Of a stretch of 64,000 nt of DNA, positions 24,517 to 35,532 are shown one piece after another; position 1 is the stretch's first letter; every line of letters starts with the position of its first letter. The stretch is from Alnus glutinosa. Taxonomy: Eukaryota; Streptophyta; Magnoliopsida; Fagales; Betulaceae. A program made the translations under genes and the position numbers. The notes beneath the pieces were generated by a model. That model did not search any database and had not been told where the DNA came from. It saw only the letters and a list, made by a program, of their open reading frames with translations. The DNA lies in NCBI RefSeq assembly GCF_958979055.1, contig NC_084888.1, positions 1,940,001-2,004,000 on the forward strand, in the 5' to 3' direction.

Positions 24517-25611
24517 ACTTTTCCTGCACAAAGCAACATCAACAAGCCAATTAGGCAATTACTGGGCTATCAAATTCAAATTAAACAAAGTAAAAAATGC
24601 AGTCAATCCAATCCATAAGAGTGGCTTACTATAGCTTGTTTTGATTCTTCTTGCACCATTTTATCTTCAAATTTCAAGCTCATCTTACCCATTTAAGCTG
24701 TTTTGGGTTCAAATGTCAGATGGAATGGATGATAATATCATGGGACAGGTTGGGATGTTCCATGCTACACTTTTCCACAAGGTTTCCTATAAACTAATTC
24801 TTCCAACTCAATCTATTAAACTAATATCTATTAAAAAAAAACATGTGGGTATGTTTGGTAAAGATGGTTGAGTTAAATTTTGTTTTTGTTTTTGTTTTTT
24901 TTTTTTTTTGTTTTTTTATAATAGTAGTAAAAAATGATTGATATGATATAAAATAAAAAGAATTTGTGTGAAAAAGTGAAAAAAAAATTGTATAGTAGTG
25001 AATTTTTTTATTTAAATAATAATAAAAAATTATTAATATGATATAAAAAGTTAAAATTTTTTGAAATTAATTGTTTTTTAAAAAAGCAAAAATAGGGGAA
25101 GAGACGGATGCCCGTGATTCTCAACATGCAATTTTAAAAATGAATTTGAGGTGATCCCTTGTATTATTATTTTTGGACACATTTATAGCTACTGTTGATG
25201 ATGTCAACAACAAAACAATGAATTCTTGTATCAGGTAAACTTATCACACGTCTTCTGACACCACTGTTACACACTATATAAAGTACTCCACTTGATCTTT
25301 GATCATTAAAAAAGAAAACGAAACAAATTTTTTTAAGCTCGTTAACCACAAATAAAGTCAGTAACTAAAATCTTCTTATCCCCAAACAATGTCAAATTTT
25401 GCAGTTGTACCTTGGCAGTTGGAGCAGAGTCTCCCCCCGACCCCGATGGTTGCTTGCAGGTTGTCTCTTTGGACGGCATGACAACTCCAGGCCATGAGCG
25501 GCACATGCAATGCTTTCCCTGATCAATGCTGGCATACAGAGTCGCCAGGTGTTCGCCGCACCCACCCCAGGAGAACTTCCCACATCGCTGGCAATCGACC
25601 TTAAAACACAT
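24517..25611 (-). CDS. small conserved cysteine-rich plant protein of unknown function
   Basis: Exon 1 (25611-25411) encodes 'MCFKVDCQRCGKFSWGGC', then 'GEHLATLYASIDQGKHCMCR' and 'SWPGVV', a pattern I recognise as a small uncharacterised plant family: CxxCGK..W.GCG.H followed by HCxCR.WPGV. The paired cysteines and histidine suggest a zinc-binding knuckle (inference). The tail is Ser/Gly-rich and ends at AAG|GTACAA, a donor. The best acceptor downstream is TTTGTGCAG before 24525, after which GAA AAG TAG would end the protein two codons later (69 residues). That tiny final exon is an inference. Alternatively translation reads into the intron. The intron (25410-24526) holds a MITE-like repeat at 24845-25065. 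No function can be assigned. Confidence 0.65.
24845..25065. repeat. dispersed repeat with 'ATTGATATGATATAAAA' words, copy 2
   Basis: Matches 14540-14765 in order and composition: GTATGTTTGGTAAA, 'aaaatgattgatatgatata', 'aataaaaagaatttgtgtga', 'aaataataataaaaaattat'. It lies in the intron of the small cysteine-rich gene. Non-coding. Confidence 0.5.
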
Positions 25612-25889
25612 GTTTGAATGGGGATGGTGCTTCACTTCGCTGATTCAATTTGATTGGGTTATATAATATCTGCAGCAACTTGATATCATCGCCGCCCTTT
25701 GTCTAAACTGATACGCTCGGCGCAACAGCCATCGCTTTGCATAGTAATTCACCAACTAATAGTATCTTCTCCAAAGCGCTTCATAATGATACCCATTTGT
25801 CATTTACTACAACTCTTCGAGAGTCGAGACCACCGATGAAAGATGCTTTTGTACCCTTGTATGTTTAACTAGCCTACTTATTGACGCGA

Positions 25890-27536
25890 GAAAAATGTTT
25901 AAGAATTACAATTTTTTTTACAACTGTCCGGGTATGATCGGAGGGTGTTAAAAAATAAAATGATAGCTAATGTGACTCCAATTCCATGTTATCACGTGTC
26001 AAACAAGTTGTAAAGGAGTTATAGGTGTACATTGCATTACTCTTGCTACAAATTCAGGGTACTCATAACCAATTTTCTGTTGAAATATGATACATTACCA
26101 CTCCAAGATACAACTTCAAACCATCTTTGCTCACGTGACAATTTTTACTTTGACTACTTTTTTTTTTTTTTTTTCAAAATATCATCTCTCTTTTCTATTT
26201 ACCTACAATTGATTGTTGACACATGTCGACATGTGATTGGAGCCACTAAAAAAATTTGATACCATCCAATTATATGAAAACACATCAACAAATTGTAAAA
26301 GAGATAATAGACCGGTCTTAGGTCTAACATTTTTCTTTCTATTTTGTTTATTTGGGAAGGAAACAACCAAAATATTGCGTCAAACGCATTATTCAGAACC
26401 AACCCTCTAAAAAACACAACTCAAAAAGTATTAAACCTATCAAAACAAAATAGAAACTTACAAATACAGACAAAGATAAAAGACGATTGTCTTATGCTCT
26501 GGGCTGTGGCCTAGGCCCTTTACCCGATCCCCGATCGCCGATCGGTACCGACTAGAAGAGACATTTGGCATATACCAAATATGTAAGTTCAATTAATTTT
26601 ATTTTACATACATACAAATACAGTTGAATATATATACACACACTAAAAAAGCCCCCATTTTCATCATCACATTGTTGCCAGGATTATCTTCACACACTAT
26701 TTGATTTCACATGCCCGGCTACTCTTCGTAAAGTGATTTCTTAACGAGCCCAGACACAATTTAGCTGCAAGGAGGAATATTTTGAGGCATAGGTACAGGA
26801 CCATTTACGCATAGGGATTTACTCGAGATGAGTCTGAAAGCTTTTTCTCAACTTTTTCCTTCTTTCTTTTAATAAAACTATTTCATGTGCTTTGAATATA
26901 TCCCGCTTTAGTGGATTGATGAGTGCTCATGAGATGGGTAACAATTCCTTTTTCAACTGGTATATGTTCAAGATTTCAAGCTCAAAGTGCTTCTTAGACG
27001 ACGCAAGTGGGACAAGGTTTCCTAGGATTGGATTCCTATTAGAAGGCTGCCCGTACAAAAAATGGGACAGTCTAAGAAAGAAAGTTATAGGACTCACCTG
27101 CCACAAGCATGTGAGTCCTGCTTCAAACAAGTAAGCCTCACAACCTCTCTCTTAACTGCTCGAATTTCAGTAAAATTCAAGTAGCATAATAACAATGATC
27201 CTCGTCCGCTTTCCTATAGAAGATGGGGCATGCTAGCAATAAACAGGTGCAACATCATCCGATCAACATATCATACTATGCAAGAGTCTATTCATCCAAC
27301 AAAAACTAGTAGAAATAACAGACAATTTAAGACTGCCAAACTTCTACAACAAGATATAATAGAGTATTGTTCTTAACACCATAGCATAATGTATACACCA
27401 AGGTAACGCATGAATCCTACCTTAAAAAACAAGCATGGTAATCTTATGATGCACAGCCGACTATGGCCAATCAAGCAGTTTGAAGAAACCCATAATTTGC
27501 GGTCACCTACACAGAGACCAGCAGAATCCAAAAACT
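25890..27536. other. 3' flank of NASP copy A, no gene seen
   Basis: No coding frame resembles a protein. The part from about 26370 to 27536 is conserved in copy B (34520-35532), including a stretch around 26740-27060 that is nearly the same in both. This reflects the duplication and is not by itself evidence of a gene. A (TA)/(CA) block lies at 26628-26645. Confidence 0.45.
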
Positions 27537-30268
27537 TCAAGAGTTTTTGCCATCAGCCTTATTTTCCGAGGAATCTAATGCTGGTTTCTTCATTGGACTT
27601 GATTCTGCCGTACCTGAGTTTGTCAACACTCTCTTCACTCCTCTTCCTACCACACCAAGATGTGTGACTCCAGAAGATCCATTTGTGTGAGCAGTGGAGA
27701 CGGTTGGGGAGTCAAAATCTCCACTGCTGTCAGCAGTAGCCATTCGCGAGGAGCTCATAACTGTTGGAGATGCACTCTTTTCACTGCCTAATGACTTAGC
27801 AGATGCCATCCCCAGAAGTTCAGAGAGAATTGACTTAGGATTCAGGGCCAGTTGATGAAGATCTTCAAGCTGCAAATCCAAGGATGGATGATTTACTCAG
27901 GATACAGTTGCACGCGAATGTTTTTAATTCTTGAACAAAAATAAACTTACCTTCTTCTCCAGCTCACTGCAGAGGTCAGTGAGTGTTTCAATTTCTGTTC
28001 CTTTTTCTGTTATAGTGTTATCAGACTGCGACCCACTGGAGTTGACAACCTGATCTAGCTCAGATGCAGATGATGAAGTTGTTGATTCTGAGACGCTCTT
28101 TACTTCGCTCATAAGCCGCTGCACCCGAGACTTGCACACTGATATAGCTTTCTGGCAAAATAGAATGGCTTCTTGAGGCTTGGAACCAATCTCCAGACAC
28201 AAACATATCCGGAAATTTCTGAATTTTATAGTTAAGGTTGTGACTAGGGAGAATTAAAATAATAAGTCCTGCTATTAATAACAATTGATGAACTCATATA
28301 GCTTATTGCTTGTTAAATCTTAAGGCCATTGGCTACGGGAGACATAAGAGTATTTTAAATTTGGAAGGATACAGTTCAGCTATCAGTCGACTGTCTGGTT
28401 CAACCAGCTGTTCTAAGAGAGATAGTGCTTTTTGATAGTCACTGAGAGAACTTTCAATGTCCTCTGCATGGAGCATAACAAAGACATTATTCATGTTTAT
28501 GACAGATAAGAGGCTTTCAGAGAAATGCACTAAAAAAATTATAATGGGATCAAAAGAATCAAGAAATGCTTTTTTGATAAGTAAAAAGAATCAAGAAATG
28601 ATGATACTAGTTAACATAAAAAACAAAGGAAAAAGAAAAGTACACGAGACAAACCTCTTTCCAGAGCAACTTCTGCCAATGCTGATAATATGTCCACTTT
28701 TTCCATTGTGTCAACAGAGTGTTTTTCTACAATTGCTCTTGCAACATCTAGCATTTTCCATGCCAAATCAAGGTCAGACTCATCCTCATCTGCTTCAGCC
28801 AGATCCTCAACATCACTATCCTCATCTTCTTCTTCTTGATCTTTTCCACTGGAAACTGTAGCTGAATAAAGAAAGCATCAGAGTTAAAAAAAAAAAATTA
28901 AAAAAAAAAAAAAAAAAACTCTAACCTTTAAACACTATCTCAAATGATGATGACAACAATGCGAGGGAGTCTTAAACTTGTAAACACTAACTGAAATAAT
29001 AATGGGGATGAAGCGTATCTGTCTTGTAGCCATATCAGATATGGACAAAATATCTTGCGTATGACACTGATTGTCGATGAAAGTATATATATTTTTTTTT
29101 CGAAAGAATGAAAGTATTTTTCAACACATCATACATTAGATATCACTTTGCACAAAAGAATTTTTGATGCATAAAAAGTGCACCATAAATGCATGCATGT
29201 GAATTGCTTCATATATGAACAAAGACAAAAGTAAATTCATCAACAGATTTACTTCAAACAAATTATCAATGAATACATGCCATGAGCAAGATACTGACCA
29301 TCATCTGGTGCTCCTTCCTGATGATTTGTACTTGCTTCCTCTTCAACATTACCCGAGACAGAAGCCATTGACGACCCCCCATTTATCTCATTCTTAACAT
29401 ATCCGTCTTTAGCCGAGTCTTGCTGAGAATCACCCTCCTTCTTGGGGACAGTACCCAACGGATCAGCCTCAACTTGTGCTTTGTACAGCAATGCACATCC
29501 ATATTTATAGTATGCATGCACACATTCCAGAGACAGTTCACCATGATGCGCAACCCTAATTCGTAAATCATTCAATATAGAGGACAAATTATATATATAA
29601 ATAAGCAGGAAAAAAAAAAGAAAAAAAGAAGAAGAAGAAGGTTCCCTCCGCTCTAAATGAATCGAATCACTTACACCGAATGAAAATCCAGGCATATTTC
29701 AACATTCAGTGGAAGGCTCAGACTAATTTTACGTCTCTAATGCTTTCAAAATGTGTTATAATCCGTATACGATAATTGAAGTTTAAGCAATATTCGAAAA
29801 ATTCACGCACCATTCTACCCTATAACACAAAAGGAGCAATTATCAAACAAAAAGGTCCCATACACAACAAAAACCCTAGACATTAAGGCAAATAAGCAAG
29901 TAGACTGAGTAACCCCTCTGAGTAAGCAAACGGTGTATGAAGAAAAAGAAAAAAGAAAACCGAAACCTGATCTCTAGGGCACGGCTGAAGCACTCGGCGG
30001 CCTCGCTGAAATCGCTGTCCTTGATGGCCTTGGATCCCTTCTCCATCAAATCCTCCGCGTACTCCAACGACTTCTCTCGATCTCCTTCAGAGGAACCCTC
30101 GGCCGCGTTGTTGTTATTGTTGTTGTTGTGGTTGATGTTGTTGCAGGTGGACTCGGTGCCTCCTTGAGCGTTAGACTCTATGGTGGCCTCGTTGGAGGCC
30201 TGGGTTGCCAGGGCAGTCGGGGCTGCCATTGTCACCGAGGTTTCTGACGCTGATGCCTCTTCCACCAT
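27537..30268 (-). CDS. NASP: NASP-like histone chaperone with SHNi-TPR repeats, copy A (intact)
   Basis: Plant NASP (SIM3/Hif1-N1N2 family) is a nuclear chaperone for histone H3 and H3-H4. Six minus-strand exons, 30268-29967, 29555-29299, 28861-28655, 28463-28373, 28218-27951 and 27869-27537, join in frame to 485 residues. TPR-type helices are seen in 'EYAEDLMEKGSKAIKDSDF', 'SEAAECFSRALEIRVAHHGE', 'CVHAYYKYGCALLYKAQ', then 'DLAWKMLDVARAIVEKH' and 'MEKVDILSALAEVALER', then 'SSLSDYQKALSLLEQLVEPD' and 'SKPQEAILFCQKAISVCKSR'. An acidic stretch ('DQEEEDEDSDVEDLAEADED') interrupts a TPR, the family hallmark that contacts histones. The C-terminus has basic 'GRGVKRVL' and 'SPMKKPALD', a likely nuclear signal. 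The N-terminus has an asparagine run from an AAC/AAT repeat. No lesion was found. A second copy lies 8.3 kb downstream on the plus coordinate. Confidence 0.93.
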
Positions 30269-30307
30269 CGCTCTCTTTGATTTGGGGAAATTAGGGAAAT
30301 GGAATGA

Positions 30308-32533
30308 CTTCAAAAACCCTTTCTGGCGGAAAAAAAAGAAAGGGAAAATAAACTAATTCGGAAAACGAAACGTTTCACGAATGCGAAACGATGTGTATCA
30401 GAGCAAGTGGTAAGATGAGTGTCAACTAAATATCTTCCGCGTGGTAAATTTAACTTTTTAGAATAAAAATCTATCTTTAAAAAAAGCAAAAATAAATTGG
30501 AAGTTTGATGGCTTAAAAATTGGCTATAAAGGGTGGGCGCCCCTCACCCTTATCTTCGTAGAGGGATGACTGGCCACCCTTTGCAGCCGCCACCCTTTTT
30601 CTTAATTCTTTTTAATCTTTTTATTCATAATAAATTTGTAATGTAAAGTAAATTTGTCACTTGAAATGTCTCGTAAATATATGATGTGTCATATAGGAGC
30701 TACATATCATTATATTAGGGTATGATGTGGCACACTATTAATTAATTTTATTGTAAGTTAATATAATAAATTATTTAAAACCGAGGTAATGACCTAATTG
30801 TTGACATTGAAATTACAATAAAACCTATGAATTAATTTTGATTTTTCCCTTTTAAGTTGTTAAGATCAAAGCAACGTGCATGCTCATACATGACCTATAT
30901 TACAAATTGGTTTAGTTTGCAATAATCAAATCCAAACAATAAAATTAATGATTTTTTTTTTTTTTGTCATAAATAAATTCTTTAAGGATTCTTCTTATTT
31001 TGTTTTTCGTGGGCAAGATTTAGCCAACAAATTGACTTAATTTGATTATGATTCCTCCCTCCATAAACATTCATATCAAGTTCGGAGGCATCTTCAATGG
31101 GAGGTTTCACATCCAGGTTTGACGTAGGACTGACAATTTGTGTTAGTGTCAAGTTTGAATCGACTAACAAGTCAACTTAATATGGGTCAACTCGATCCTA
31201 ATTAATTTAGTTAAACAAGTCAAATCTTTAAATATTGACACAACCCATTTAATAAACAAATCATATTGGGTTGATCCAAACATGACCTGATTGATACACT
31301 TTTGATTTGTATATGAATTTAAATACTTGGAAAAAAAAAATTATATGAATTTCAAAAAAAAATTATATATAAAAGTGTTTTTATATGAATTCTAGCCTTT
31401 TAAAATTTTGTTTTTTTATTCTAAAAATAATATATATAATTGAATTTATACAAGTGGTGTGAGTCATTCATAGGTTAAGTGAGTTGAGATGGGATTGACC
31501 TAGTTTTAAAACGATTTAGTTTGAGTCGACCCGAATTGACTTGAATTTTATTATACAAAACTATAAACCGTTAATTTCATGTCAGATTCGTGTCGGTTTT
31601 GTGAGTTATGTAAAATTTGTCAACTATAATTTGATATCTTCCACATCGTCAAACAAATGCATATTGAAAATCAAGGTTCTTATTCTAGTGGTGTGTTTGG
31701 TAAATAGGAATAGATATAGAAATTGAATAACTATGTATTTGGAACACTTATTCCATTGTTTGATTACATTTTCGTTAATATAATATCAGTAATAGTTATT
31801 CCCCTCAAATGATGAATAGCTATTCCTCCTTAAAAGGCTTATAATAGGTATTTCTTCATTAATGGAATAGCTTTAAAAATAAATATCCTAAAAAACTTAT
31901 TAGCCACTTTTACTCGCTCTCTTCTTATGCACTCTTGTTAGTCTCCGTTATGGGTGGTCAAGCCAACCACCTCCCAAATGAACATTCGAAAGGAATGTGA
32001 CCATCTTCGACGTAATATTTCAAGTGGCTCGGATATAGCGGTCGCAACTGCTAGATTTGGTGGTCTAAGCACCCTCCTCTGTGCAATGGTTGGGGGTGGC
32101 GCTGGCCAATAGGAATGGAGGTTATTCTTGTATTATTTTTATAAGTAAAATATTTTAAGAAATTTGGTTGAAATCCAATTTTTTTTATGGTTAAAAAATT
32201 GGGTAAAAAATGACAGTATATTTAGGCTCCTTGTACTCTAAATAATACTCATTCCAAGTAATCATTATTCCCATTATATTACAACGAAAAATGCACCATT
32301 TAACTAAAAATAATAGTTAAATTCGATGAATTCCAGCTTTGAATTTTTAAAATTGAAATGTCTATAAGCCCCATGTCGTGCCAATAGTGCTAGTGGTTGA
32401 TCCGTTGATGGCAAAACGAGGGTATATTCGTAAAGTAGTTTGTTCAAAAAATGCCAGACGGCCCAGACCACATAAAGCTTACACTCTACTCTTGAGGATC
32501 AGTGTTGTCTGAACTCGTCTTACCAAGTGAGCC
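30308..32533. other. intergenic between NASP copy A and the plastid protein gene
   Basis: No gene recognised. 31690-32290 begins with GTGTTTGGTAAATAGGAATAG and continues with 'ggaatag...tattcc' words, typical of a plant MITE class, but I could not confirm both ends. Promoter sequence for the gene starting at 32534 should lie in the last few hundred bases. Confidence 0.4.
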
Positions 32534-33052
32534 ATGGCTTCCACAATCTCCCCAGCGCTACTCCAAACCCTCTCGCTACGCCGTGCGCGCAGTGCGCCCC
32601 ATACGTTCTGCCAGGCGCACGTTTCTAAACCTGCGCGGGCGCCTCGCGCAACTGCCGTTCACGCAGGCAGGAGACAGCTGGTGTTTCTGCTGACGGCGTC
32701 GACGGCTCTGGCGGCGAGAGAATCTCCGTCGATTGCGCAGGACATTCCGTTGTTCGGCTTGAGGAAGAAGCTGAGGAAGGCGGAGGAGGAAGTGGAGGAG
32801 ATCGTGAGGGAAGGGTTCGTTGCGGCGGAGGAGGGGATCGAGACCGTTGAGAAAGGAATTGTGACGGCGGAGAAGGGAATCGAAAGGGCGGAGAAGGGGA
32901 TCGAGACGGCGGAGAGGGAGATCGAAACGGCGGTGAGCTTCGGGGGGCTGGCGCAGGCGGGAGTGGTGGCGGGAGCGGAGGTTGTGGGGATTTTGGTTGC
33001 TACTTCGATTGTGAATGGAATATTGGGGCCCGAGGGTCAAAAGTCTTACTAG
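32534..33052 (+). CDS. plastid-targeted protein with AEKGIE repeats, probably thylakoid
   Basis: An intronless 172-residue frame. The N-terminus is rich in Ser, Arg and Ala with few acids, like a chloroplast transit peptide. It is followed by 'GRRQLVFLLTASTALAARES' and 'PSIAQD', a twin-arginine plus hydrophobic core plus AxA-like site that fits a thylakoid Tat signal. The mature part is a charged amphipathic helix with near-heptad repeats ('AEEGIETVEKGIVTAEKGIE', 'RAEKGIETAEREIETA') and ends in a hydrophobic segment ('GLAQAGVVAGAEVVGILVAT') that could be a membrane anchor. I believe proteins like this are conserved but uncharacterised in plants; I do not recognise a named family. The coding stretch is clearly GC-richer than its flanks. 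The ATG context GCCATGGCT is strong. Confidence 0.8.
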   Translation: MASTISPALLQTLSLRRARSAPHTFCQAHVSKPARAPRATAVHAGRRQLVFLLTASTALAARESPSIAQDIPLFGLRKKLRKAEEEVEEIVREGFVAAEEGIETVEKGIVTAEKGIERAEKGIETAEREIETAVSFGGLAQAGVVAGAEVVGILVATSIVNGILGPEGQKSY

Positions 33053-34005
33053 TAGCCAACTGTTGGTGATTGGTTCTATCTTGGTTATAAAAATTCCTGG
33101 ATTTTGTATTTGAATCTGGCATTTTGGTTGCACAGACTGTTGGGTAACACTTATTAATAAGATTAATTGGGTGTATATCCTCTATGTTTTTGGATTAAGA
33201 AATCTCTCATTTCCGCCATGTAAATGAATATTGATTTGTTGACAGGATAAACATTAGGACTGTTAAAGTGTTAAGGGAGTCTTTGAAATAATCCAATGTA
33301 AGTTGAACACAAATCATTATCATGTTAACCATTCATGCATATATTTTTGTTATTGTTATTACTCATATATTTTCTCCTTTATTACTTGTTTGGATTCCAT
33401 TCCAACACCAAAAACTACCCTGCATTCTGCAACCAGTCATATACTTTGCTGTCTAGTCAACTCAAAAATCAATGTCGGGTGACCGAACTATTCCTAAACC
33501 TAACCCGACTAGTGTGGTTGTCTCTTCTTGGCCATATGGGTGGTTTGACCACTTCTATTATAGCTATTGAAGTGACCGACCCACTCCTTTTGGTCATGTG
33601 GATGGTTTGGCTACTCCTAAACAAGTTATTGGATTGCAAACCGCTCTAGTGGCTAAAAGAGTTATTCAATTACTCGTCTTTCCTTCCTCTCTCTCTTGTG
33701 TGCTATTTTGATTTAGATTGTTCATTTTAAGTAAACAGCTAAAATTATAGTTATGGCGGTGTGTATTGCATGCGGTCTTGATTTGTAATCGACCTTGATG
33801 ATGAATTCAAATGTGACTCATATTTAAATGACCCCCTCAATTTATTATTGGAATTGCAATGTCCTCGTATGCCCCCAAAGTGATAAAAATAACCAAAAAT
33901 CCAAAATTTTGGATTTTTTTTCTTCTTTTTCTTTAATGTTTTGTTTTTTTTTTTATTAATTTTTGTTTTTGTGTTTTTCATTTTTTACGTGGGACATTTC
34001 TGTCG
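33053..34005. other. 3' flank and non-coding sequence
   Basis: After the plastid gene stop there is AT-rich sequence without a credible gene. From about 33740 it passes into a repeat (words such as 'ccccctcaatttattattgg') that continues into the direct repeat at 34006-34147. Confidence 0.4.
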
Positions 34006-34147
34006 TTTTGGTCATAAAAGGAAGACATTGCAATGACAATGGTAAATGAAGGCACATTACAAAAATTGAAATATTATGAGGGACATTACCAATTTGAAAT
34101 AGTACGAGAAACATTGCAAATTTATTGATAATTAGAGGGAAATAATT
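34006..34147. repeat. direct repeat flanking NASP copy B, left copy
   Basis: About 140 bp, from TTTTGG(G)TCA(T/C)AAAA(A)GGAAG to GAGGGAAATAAT, that also occurs at 38782-38926 in the same orientation with a few differences. The two copies directly abut both borders of the duplicated NASP segment. Confidence 0.85.
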
Positions 34148-34171
34148 AGACCACCGATCAAAGATGCTTTT

Positions 34172-34475
34172 TTTTTTTTTGATCAGGGTACCTCTCGACC
34201 CTTTAGCTTCGATGTACCTCGTTTGCTGAACGACTGGCCACCCAAATGTGGTAGTCGAACCTTTCGAACGCAATGACCGACTACCAGGACCAATGACTAA
34301 TCTCTGTACTTCATGAGAACCGCTACTATTCGCATGGAGCGCTTAAATCAGGGCTATGCTTGGATGGCTGGCCCAAAGAGAAAGGTAGCACCCATCAAGT
34401 CTCGAACTCGTGACCTCATGGGTATCACATCCTAAAAGCCCCGAGCTTTAACCACTATGACACCCCCTTGGGGTT
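34172..34475 (-). mobile_element. tRNA-derived SINE with 16-bp target-site duplication
   Basis: On the minus strand the element starts with a tRNA-like head: A-box region GTGTCATAGTGGTTAAAGC and B box GAGTTCGAGACTTG. It ends in a poly-A (poly-T at 34172-34180 on plus). Perfect 16-bp direct repeats GATCAAAGATGCTTTT flank it (34156-34171 and 34476-34491). Copy A of the duplication has one version of this target (about 25836-25851) and no insert, so the SINE arrived after the duplication. No coding capacity, as expected for SINEs, which move with LINE enzymes. Confidence 0.9.
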
Positions 34476-35532
34476 GATCAAAGATGCTTTTATACCCTAG
34501 TATGTTTAACTAGACTGCTTATTGCCAAAATATTGCATCAAACGCTTTATCAAAACAAAATAGAAACTTACAAACACAGACAAAGATAAAAGACGATTGT
34601 CTTATTATGCTCTGGACTCTGGAGTCTGGACTGTGGTCTAGGCTCTTTACTGGAGATCAGTACCGACTAGAAGCGACATTTGGCACATCCCAAATATGTA
34701 AGTTCAATTAATTTTATTTTACGTATATATAAACACAGTTTATATATATACACACACACTAAAAAAGCCCCCATTTTCATCATCACATTGTTGCCATGAT
34801 TATCTTCACACACCATATATGATTTCACATGTCCAGCTAGTCTTCGTAAAGTGATTTCTTAACGTGCCCATACACCATTTAGCTGCAAGGAGGAATATTT
34901 TGAGGCACAGGTGCAGGACCATTTACGCATAGGGATTTACTCGAGATGACTCTGAAAGCTTTTACTCAGCTTTTTCCGTCTTTCTTTTAATAAAATTATT
35001 TCATTTGCTTTGAATATATCCCGCTTTAGTGGATTGATGAGTCCCCGTGAGACTGGTAACAATTACTTTTTCAATTGGTATATGTTCAAAATTTCAAGCT
35101 CAACGTGCTTCTTAGGCGACGCAAGTGGGACAAAGGTTTCCTAGGATTGGATTCCTATTAGAAGGCTGCCTGAATTGTACAAAAAATCTGACAGTCTAAG
35201 AAAGAAAGTGGTAAGACTCACATGCCTCCTGCACATAATATACTATGCAAAGCATCACCCGATCAACATATACTATGCAAGAGTCTTATTCATCCAACAA
35301 TAACTGGCATAAATAACAGACAATTTAAGACGGCCAAACTTCAACAACAAGATATAATAGAGTATTGTTCTTAACACCATAGCATAATATATACAGCAAG
35401 GTCACGCATGAATCCTACCTTACAAAACAAGCATGGTAATCTTATGATGCACAGCCGACTATGACCAATCAAGCAGCTTGAAGAAACCCATAATTTGCGG
35501 TCACCTACAGAGACCAGCAGAATGCAAAAACT

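Larger units (their letters stand above)
25829..30307. repeat. segmental duplication, copy A (NASP locus)
   Basis: This segment is duplicated at 34149-38779. Homology starts at GACCACCGAT(G/C)AAAGATGCTTTT and ends just 5' of the NASP start at TTAGGGAAATGG(A/G)ATGA, in the same orientation. Exons, introns and about 1.2 kb of 3' flank are included. Copy A has about 0.5 kb (25890-26360) that copy B lacks. Confidence 0.88.
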
